Origin: Dromiciops gliroides
Taxonomy: Eukaryota > Chordata > Mammalia > Microbiotheria > Microbiotheriidae
Assembly (NCBI RefSeq): GCF_019393635.1
Contig: NC_057862.1
Span: 94,425,159-94,489,158, forward strand
Reading direction: 5' to 3'
Length of the DNA: 64,000 bases
The translations under genes and the position numbers were made by a program. How positions within the stretch are numbered: the first letter of the stretch is position 1; the number at the start of each line of letters is the position of its first letter. This document shows positions 57,301-64,000 of the stretch, one piece after another. The notes under the pieces were generated by a model. The model was given only the letters and a program-made list of their open reading frames with translations. It was not told the DNA's origin and searched no databases.

Positions 57301-57354
57301 TTTTTGGAGCTGTCTCTGTTAAACAATTGATTAAAAAAGATACCTGTCACATAG

Positions 57355-58240
57355 CTACTACTGAAGAGAAGAAAAAGCCCCCATCTTTGAGATGCTTACA
57401 ATCTAGCTGATGGACAAATTAGACATATATATGTATTAAAAAATAAACAAACAGATCCAAACGCTATCATCACCAGACAGGATATGGTAAGTTCCAATTG
57501 GATGATATATGTAATAAATACTAAAAAAAATGGGAGAAGGGAGAAAATGGAGACAGTCATAGAACGTGAGCTAGACTTTAAAAGAAGGATAAAATTTAAT
57601 TAGGTAGAGAAAAGGGGACAAGGCATTCCAATCCTGAGCAAAAATAGAAGGAATGCAAATTTATGATCAGAGGACAGTAAAGATATATCTGCCTTTTTTG
57701 GTTAGTGATTGGTTCAGGTAAGGGAGTAATGTGAGATAAAACTGGAAAGGTAGGAAATCTCTGAATTCCAGAGCAAGCAATTTGAACATTGGCGTAGGAT
57801 AGGGATTCTTAATCTATTTTGTTTCATGGGCCCCTTTAGCAGTCTGATGAAACCTATGGATCCTCTTTTGGAATAATGTTTTTAAATACATAAAATAAAT
57901 AGGATTAGAAATAAAACCAATTATATTGAATTAGTTATTTAAATAAATATTTTTATATTCACAGACCTCCTGAAATGGGGCTCTGGGATCTGTGGGCTCC
58001 AGGTTAAGAACTCCTGCTTTATATAGCATGAAGTTCTAGAAGGTTTTTATTCAGGGATTCCTGTAATGAAGAGGGTTCTTTGAGGTAACTTACCTGGCAG
58101 TGGCATGTAGGATGGGGTGGGAGGCAGGAAAACTTTATAAGCAAAGAGATCATTTAAGAGACTATTGAAATAGTGCAATAAGATGTGATGCTGTTCAAGA
58201 ATAGTTTAGTGGTAGTGGAAATAAAAATCATGTTGGAAGG
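57355..58240 (-). mobile_element. Antisense L2/CR1-type LINE fragment, split by a hAT-like element
   Basis: GATGCTTACAATCTAGCTGA, GGACAAGGCATTCCAATCC on the left; TGTAGGATGGGGTGGGAGGC and TTGAAATAGTGCAATAAGAT after the insertion at 57800-58016. Same order as other antisense copies. Confidence 0.5.
57800..58016 (+). mobile_element. Short hAT-like nonautonomous DNA transposon with terminal inverted repeats
   Basis: Left end TAGGGATTCTTAATCT and right end AGGTTAAGAACTCCTG are inverted repeats. Internal TTAGCAGTCTGATGAAACC is shared with the copies at 13015 and 56519. Target duplication no longer clear. Confidence 0.65.
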
Positions 58241-58244
58241 GAGA

Positions 58245-58390
58245 AGGGAAAGAAGAATTCACAAGAAGGAAGAGGAAAAGCAGGAGAAGGAAAAGGAGGA
58301 GGAAGAGAAGGAGGAGGAGAAGGAGGAAGAGGAGAAGAAGAAGAAGAAGAGGAAGAGGAAGAAGAAGGAAGAGGAAGAGGAAGAGTCTAG
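58245..58390. repeat. GAA/GGA polypurine tract
   Basis: 104 bases of pure purine (58282-58385) of GAA, GGA and GAG units, within a longer purine-rich stretch. It creates a false Glu/Lys-rich frame. Confidence 0.95.
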
Positions 58391-58571
58391 AAATTGTGAC
58401 ACATTTTGAGACCTATTCATCTTTTATCTGAATGAAAACAAAGGATTTTGGATTGGAATTTATTATTTATATAATATATTTAGTATTAATATTAAAATAT
58501 TATTTTAAATATTTGTAGAGGGAAGTAAATTATTCAGGACAATCATCAAAGATCAAAAATCATTAACAAAT

Positions 58572-58842
58572 CATGACTTATTAGATATGTGGCTCAGTGG
58601 CTAGAGCACCAGACCTGGATTCAGGAAGTCCTAAATTTAAATCCTGCCTCAGACACTTATTAGCTATGTGAGCCTGGGCAAGTTATTTAACCTCTATCTG
58701 CCTTAATTTTCTCATCTTCAAAATGTGTGTGTGTGTGTATGTGTGAAATAATAATAGGACCTATATCTCATGGTTGTTGAAATAATGTAAAACACTTTGC
58801 AAATCCTGTGTCATATAAATGCTATTTATTGTTATTAATAAA
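58572..58842 (+). mobile_element. Full-length tRNA-derived CORE-SINE-like copy
   Basis: GTGGCTCAGTGGCTAGAGCA head (A-box-like), CTAAATTTAAATCCTGCCTC, GAGCCTGGGCAAGTTATTTA, then an internal (TG)n and ATATAAATGCTATTTATTG. Confidence 0.75.
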
Positions 58843-58984
58843 TATTTCTGTTTTATGAATCCTGCAATCACACTTCATTTATTTTTCTTTAAGGATTCAT
58901 CCTAATTTGAAGCTAAGGAATACTGGGTCTAAGAATAAAAATATTCTAAACTTGTCCTGCTTCTATAGACAGGGAAGAAACACA

Positions 58985-59115
58985 GGGTCATGGGCAGAAT
59001 GCAGGGCTGGGAGTTGGGAGACTGGTTTTAATCCCAGCCACACCACTAAATTGCTCTGTTACTTTGGGCAAATCAAAGGACTTCCCTGGACCTAACCTAT
59101 CAAATGAGAGGTGAG
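58985..59115 (+). mobile_element. MIR/CORE-SINE-like copy
   Basis: AGTTGGGAGACTGGTTTTAA, TACTTTGGGCAAATCAAAGG, TATCAAATGAGAGGTGAG. Confidence 0.6.
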
Positions 59116-59494
59116 CAAGGATATGTGGCTCCTTGTTCATAGTCATGGACCTTTGAGGGAGACAGAGAGTTTATTGAAAGGGGTCTGTGAATCCACAAAT
59201 AAACATACATACCTTGTATAGACTGAAAAATTCATATCTCATGTAATTGTATTACTAACATCATCTGTATGTAACACTCTTATGGTGAATTAAATACGAA
59301 TTGATTTAAAATCATGACTGAATTAAATAATTTATTGACATTATGTTCTTTCCCACACAATGGATCCTTATGGTATAACTACTGTAATACTAGTAACGAC
59401 ACAAAATTTTGAAGTTCAAATTGTTGGGACCACACTCAAAATTGTTTTATACATGAAAGGTTTAAAAGGTTGTGACTATACTAGAAAAAGGTCT

Positions 59495-59670
59495 AGAATC
59501 ATAGCTAACAATAATCCTGAAAGATAGGTGCCTTTATTATCCCTATTTTACAAATGAGGAAACTGAGGCAGATAGCAGTTAAGTGACTTGCCCAGGGTCA
59601 CACAGCTACTATCTGAGGCTGGATTAGAACTTAGATCCTCTAGCATTCTATCTTGCCACTATTGGACTAA
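59495..59670 (+). mobile_element. MIR
   Basis: ATTTTACAAATGAGGAAACT, GTTAAGTGACTTGCCCAGGG, TCACACAGCTACTATCTGAG. Confidence 0.85.
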
Positions 59671-59679
59671 ATTACTTAT

Positions 59680-59960
59680 GCAATATATTTTTACTGAGTG
59701 CCTGCTCTATGTAGGGCCCTGTACTAGATGCTAAGGAATATATAAAGAGATCCAGGACACAGTCCTTGCTTGATGGAGCTAATAGTCTTATAGGGATGAG
59801 AGGATCTGTATATAAATGATAGTTCAGGGCATAATGTGAAAGCTCAGTGAGAGAGGTCCAAGCGTTGGGGTAGCTAAGAAGGCAAGTGATGAATAAAATT
59901 ATCTCAGAGGTCATGTACAGCTCTAAAATTCAATGAATTCCTTAAGTGGTTGAGGGTAAA
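59680..59960 (-). mobile_element. L2/CR1-type LINE 3' end, antisense
   Basis: TTTACTGAGTGCCTGCTCTA, TGTAGGGCCCTGTACTAGAT, CAGTCCTTGCTTGATGGAGC. Confidence 0.6.
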
Positions 59961-60369
59961 ATGGCATTTCTTTGTAACTCTGAGATTAGAGACTTTTTTT
60001 TTCTTTTACAGGAAGACAGAAACTGTTTCTACATGTCACAGTGTTTAAATAAACACAGTCCAAATGCCACATCGTTTAAGCCCCAAAGGAAATTCCGTGA
60101 CTTGAATGACCTTGCATAGCTTTCAGTGATCAGGCTATCTGGGTGATTGTCAAAATGCTAGCTATCCTATACTATCAATACCCTAACTTAGATTTCCACA
60201 AATTTGAGGAGACAGTGTGTCTGCTATTTTCAAGGGAAAAATTCATCTTTCCCAAAATTAGTCTCACCAAGTACAAGAGTCTGAATGGATCACACAATTC
60301 AGGTTTTTAAAACTCTTATCAAATCGTTTCTTTGGTATTGTGTAGACAAAATAACTGGCTGTTTGACTG
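59961..60369. other. Intergenic DNA, nothing recognised
   Basis: Unique sequence. A splice-acceptor-like TTTTTTTCTTTTACAG at 59996-60011 has no supporting exon. Confidence 0.3.
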
Positions 60370-60790
60370 AAACTTTCATGTGTATTTAGAGAATGGGAGA
60401 TGGAGGATTATCTAGCAGACAGTAGTGAGCAGGAGCTTCATGCATACTGGAGAGAAATAGAACAGTGGGCATAGGGAAGTGAAGCAGGGGAGTCTGACAC
60501 AAGATCCAGGAGAGGGGATTTAATGATATCAAAAGGTCCAGCAAGGCTGTAGAGGGAAGTGAGGGATTCAGCGGAGGGGAGATAAGAAACCTCACAACAG
60601 AGGGTCTTTCTTCTCTATAAAATAGGGGGTGGGTTCATTTGCTGAAGAAGAGATGAAGTGTCACTGGGGGCATATTGAGAGATGAGAAAATTTGCAATAT
60701 TTCTTTCAGGGGATATAATAGAGAGTCAGCAGAGAAAGAATAAAAGTATTGAAGCAATAAGGGCTCAGTGGTGAGATAATATTAACTTGT
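60370..60790 (-). mobile_element. Probable antisense L2/CR1-type LINE fragment
   Basis: Purine-rich low-complexity + strand (GAATGGGAGATGGAGGATTA) with Pro/Ser/Leu-rich minus-strand frame, the look of other antisense LINE fragments here. Weak. Confidence 0.35.
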
Positions 60791-61254
60791 GGTGGACTCA
60801 GTAACACACATAGCCATGTTAAGATTCTACATCTTTGAACTGGCAAACTTAGAAGTTGGTAAAGTCCCTTTGTGTGAGGGATTTGATTTGGAATTCTTTG
60901 TGAGCTGGGGAAATGTCACCCAAAATGTCATTTGGATTATTTGGGAACCATTTTGGAGACTGGTGGGTTTCAGTGTTTCTGAGTCACAGTAAGGTGCTCA
61001 CTAAGTGCTCTGCTGAGTACATTGAGCTTCAACAGTGCCAAAGGCTGTGCGTGCCTCCAGAGATATTACAATAATAATGGCATGGATCTGGCTGGAATGT
61101 ATCTTTAAAAGGGTGGAATTCAAATTCTGGTGGTTGCAGACTGCAAATGCAAGATAGAGGTGAAGGGCTTCTGCTCTTTGTCTTGGGGTTGGTGACATAG
61201 AACATAGGTTCTCCTATCAGGAATAGGGATGTACAGGGGATGTGAAAGCATAGG

Positions 61255-61438
61255 ATTGGATCAGTGTGTTAGAGCTGTATGGGAACTGAGGGATCATCTT
61301 GGTTGAAGATGGAATTGAGATATAGAGAAGAAATATGACTTGTCCAAGGTCACTAAGTAAGAATGTGGAAGAACTGGAAATCAAAGCCAGGTCTCCAGAC
61401 TCTTAGTCCAGTGTTTTCTCCACTATTCCATCTGTCTG
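61255..61438 (+). mobile_element. MIR
   Basis: TTGTCCAAGGTCACTAAGTA, AAAGCCAGGTCTCCAGACTC. Confidence 0.7.
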
Positions 61439-61727
61439 AGAATGTAGCAGTGGCTAAAACTACAGTTTTAAATGACTTTTTGGCTTCAATAGCACCAAAA
61501 GGTGAAGTTACCTAATCCTGGTTTTTTGGAGGCAGAAGATGTTTGGATGTGGCAAAGTTTGGAGGAAGGGGCATTTTGTAGGAGGTTTCAGCAGCTATAG
61601 GACTTAAGAACTATAGCCCAAGAACAATTCTCTCCCTTCTCAAATGTTTGAAATATCTACTAATTGACTTGTGAGACAGAACTGAAGCTGAGGAGGAAGA
61701 TTGGATATATAGATATGGTAGTTATCA

Positions 61728-61980
61728 GCTAGGGGGCACAAGGGATAGAGTACTTGACTTGAAATCAGGAAGACTCAACTTTATGAGTTCAAATCCAGCT
61801 TCAGATACTTACTAGCTGGGTGAATCTGGGCACATCACTTAATCCTATTTACCTTGCTTCTTCATCTGTAAAAATGAGCTGGAGAAGGAAATGGCAAACC
61901 ACTCCAGTATTTTTGCCAAGAAAATCTCAAAATGGGGTTATGGAGAATTGGACACAACTGAAATGACTGAACAACAGTCA
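61728..61980 (+). mobile_element. SINE with tRNA-like head and RTE/BovB-like tail
   Basis: The head has AGGGGGCACAAGGGATAGAG and the B-box GAGTTCAAATCC. The tail has GGAGAAGGAAATGGCAAACC, ACTCCAGTATTTTTGCCAAG and GACACAACTGAAATGACTGA, which resemble RTE/BovB 3' sequence. The tail match is from memory. Confidence 0.75.
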
Positions 61981-62129
61981 TCTGCATAAGAGATGATAAT
62001 TGAATGTATGATAATTTATGAATACACTAAGTAGTCTATGTAGAGAAAAAGAAAAGGGTCATGACAGAGTCTTGGGACAACACCCACAACTAGCGGGTAT
62101 GATGTTAGATGAGGATTTAGCAAAATGCC

Positions 62130-62230
62130 ATAGATAGCTAGGTGATGCAGTGGGTAGAGTGCTGGACTTAAGAGTCAAGAGACTAGAGTTCAAATTCTGA
62201 GTCAGACACATACTAGCTACATGACCCATG
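62130..62230 (+). mobile_element. Truncated tRNA-derived SINE head
   Basis: GATAGCTAGGTGATGCAGTG followed by GAGTTCAAATTCTG; inserted into the antisense LINE. Confidence 0.65.
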
Positions 62231-62513
62231 GCATGAAAGGTTTCCTTCTACCTCCAAATCTTTTAATTTTATAAAAGGAAGCTGAAGAAAACTAGTGCAG
62301 TTAGATATAGGAGAACTGTAACATGAAAACCAAAAGAAGAGAGAGTACCTAGGAAGAGAGAGTGGCAAAAGCATTGAATGTTATAGAGAGGTCAAGAAGG
62401 ATGAGGGCTGAGAAGAATTGGCATTTAAGCGATCATTGGTGACTTTGTGGAGGGTGGTTTAGTTTAGTGATGAGGCTAGAAGACATGGTTAAGAAAGTTG
62501 AAAAGAGAGTGAG

Positions 62514-62656
62514 GGGGCAGGTGGATGGCGCAGTGGATAGAGCACCGGCCCTGGAGTCAGGAGTACCTGAGTTCAAATCCGGCCTCAGACACTTAACACT
62601 TACTAGCTGTGTGACCCTGGGCAAGTCACTTAACCCCAATTGCCTCACTAAAAAAA
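62514..62656 (+). mobile_element. tRNA-derived SINE (WSINE-like) inserted into an L2/CR1 LINE
   Basis: GGCGCAGTGGATAGAGCACC head, B-box GAGTTCAAATCC, A-rich end. It is flanked by AAAAGAGAGTGAG (62501-62513) and a related AAGAGAGAGAGTGAG. Confidence 0.88.
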
Positions 62657-62950
62657 AAGAGAGAGAGTGAGAAGAGAGGAAGTGGAAAGATCCAATGTAG
62701 ATGACTTTCTCAAGAAGTTTGGCTGAGAAAGGGAGGAGAGAGATAGGATGACAGCTAGTGGGAATGGTAGCATCTAGTGAGAATTTCTTTAAAGATGGGG
62801 GAGACTTGGACATGTTTGTAAACAGAGATGGAATATTAGCAAGTAGGGATGTGACAGTAGGAGTAAACTGCATAAGAAGTTTACATATGGAAAGGTTGCC
62901 TTTGGTGAAGAGAAGGGCCACCCTAAGGCCCCTCCTTGTTCTAAATAGTT

Positions 62951-64000
62951 AACATTTTAGTTTACTTTATGGTTTTATAAAGATTATATATTATATAAAT
63001 TATATATCTTTTGTAATTATATATGTATTTGTAAATATTTTATAAAATTTTATACCTAGTTAATTTCCACTGAATTAATAGACCTTAACCATACTGACAA
63101 TCAATTCAATCTAATATGCTCTTGTCACATAAAAGAGATTTTTTAAAAAATCTCATCTGAACCTAGCAATTAGCTTTGGGAACAAAAGAGTAATCAGAAA
63201 CATAATTTATAATGCTGCCAAGCTCAATAAAAACTTGAAAGTAACAAATATAGAAGCAACAAAACTAAAAAAAAAACTCTTCAAAAATCTTTCACAGCAT
63301 CTTTAATACTCCAGTTTAAGGAGGAAAGCCTCAATTGTACTTTAGATCTTTGAAAAGTCATCCTGGTGTCAAATCTTTCACTAGTGAGAGACCACACACC
63401 AGGTAACATTTGAAAGAACTTCAATAATCAGCCTTCAGCCTTTAGGGGCTCTCACTTCCTTGCTTCTCCCATAGCCACTGCCTAAGGGTAGTTCCAGCCC
63501 TTGCTATTTTAGCAGGCCATGGGGGTCTCTTGCAGTTGTTTTAGACAAGTTTTGACTTGATTTTCACTCCCTAATATTTATCAATATTATACTGTTTAAA
63601 ATTAGATTAGTGCATATTCCTAGAATAATTAGACAATTGTGCATGTTTCAGAAAACCTAGATTTCATAATTGCGTGGGTGTTTAGGCACCCATGTATGTG
63701 TTTTGTTGACAGTGGGGATATCTTAGTTGTGTTTCAATTTTCCTCTTTCCTTTTTATCTTTTAGGCAGACCTTGGTTCCAAAATAGAGAATGAGAGTTAG
63801 TGTTTGGGTATGAAGCTAGCCTTGGGAATTCAGAGAAAGTTTAAGAAACTCCTCATAACACACAGAGACTGGGAGAAATAGGCATGATGGAAATCTAGTC
63901 TGCTATAAAGATGAAAGAATGACCCAGAAAAACAATTGCTTCTAAGCTAAGGGAAATCAAAAGCTTTTGGCTGACATCTTCAAAGAAAAAGGAAAACTAT
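62951..64000. other. AT-rich intergenic DNA, nothing recognised
   Basis: AT-rich at 62960-63060, then unique sequence to the window end. No gene or clear repeat. Confidence 0.3.

Larger units (their letters stand above)
61981..62950 (-). mobile_element. Antisense CR1-clade (L2/L3-type) LINE with reverse-transcriptase remnant
   Basis: Minus strand encodes SCHPISLLPFSAKLLEKVIY then FHFLSSHS (about 62755-62665), the N-terminal motif of L2/CR1 reverse transcriptase. The + strand continues GGTCAAGAAGGATGAGGGCT upstream. Interrupted by SINEs at 62130-62230 and 62514-62656. Confidence 0.8.

Noticed and set aside
21832..62656. tRNA genes
   Set aside because: tRNA-like A- and B-box words belong to ~145-bp SINEs with A-rich tails and target duplications, not to cloverleaf-forming tRNA genes.
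62433..62921. 162-codon minus-strand frame as a host gene
   Set aside because: It is LINE reverse-transcriptase remnant fused in frame with an inserted SINE.
1..64000. CRISPR arrays, operons, prokaryotic defence or mobile systems
   Set aside because: Intron-containing homeobox gene, marsupial SINEs and LINEs show eukaryotic DNA; no regularly spaced direct repeats with unique spacers were seen.

Overview
The window is mammalian genomic DNA, almost certainly from a marsupial and probably an Australian one. It carries one recognisable protein-coding gene, a complete VAX1 (ventral anterior homeobox 1), on the + strand in three coding exons (39995-40232, 41824-42011, 44522-45079). The marsupial call rests on the repeats: about ten copies of a ~145-bp tRNA-derived SINE of the kind common in Australian marsupials, SINEs with an RTE/BovB-like tail, many old MIR/CORE-SINE copies, decayed antisense CR1-clade (L2/L3-type) LINE fragments, and L1-like LINE 3' ends. 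No prokaryotic features, CRISPR array, tRNA gene or rRNA gene were seen.

Layout. 1-7.6 kb: repeat-rich intergenic DNA. 7.9-11.7 kb: two CpG-rich, mostly interspersed-repeat-free blocks about 29-32 kb upstream of VAX1, with no recognisable coding gene; they may be promoters of an unannotated noncoding RNA or distal regulatory islands. 12.1-12.36 kb: a very long polypyrimidine tract. 12.4-36 kb: intergenic DNA with nested SINE, LINE and DNA transposons, some repeat-free stretches that are candidate conserved elements (13.3-14.6 and 15.05-17.0 kb), an inverted duplication (22.2-23.1 kb) and a near-perfect hairpin (32.96 kb). 36.06-48.12 kb: a ~12-kb zone without recognisable SINEs or LINEs around VAX1, holding a putative upstream regulatory element (38.6-38.8 kb), the exon 1 CpG island, the gene and its 3' region. 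48.5-49.8 kb: a further CpG-rich block downstream. By synteny with human this is a candidate promoter for the next gene (SHTN1), but I found no SHTN1 coding exon. 50.3-64 kb: repeat-rich intergenic DNA again.

The deduced VAX1 protein is 327 residues with the homeodomain at about residues 99-158, split by intron 2 between homeodomain positions 44 and 45. Residues for DNA contact (W146, F147, N149, R151) are intact, so the gene looks functional. VAX1 acts in ventral forebrain, optic stalk and optic nerve development. I found no novel multi-gene system. The most unusual items are structural: the inverted duplication that replaces a piece of a LINE, the short-loop perfect hairpin, long Z-DNA-, H-DNA- and cruciform-prone simple repeats, and an in-frame poly(A) signal at the end of the VAX1 coding sequence.
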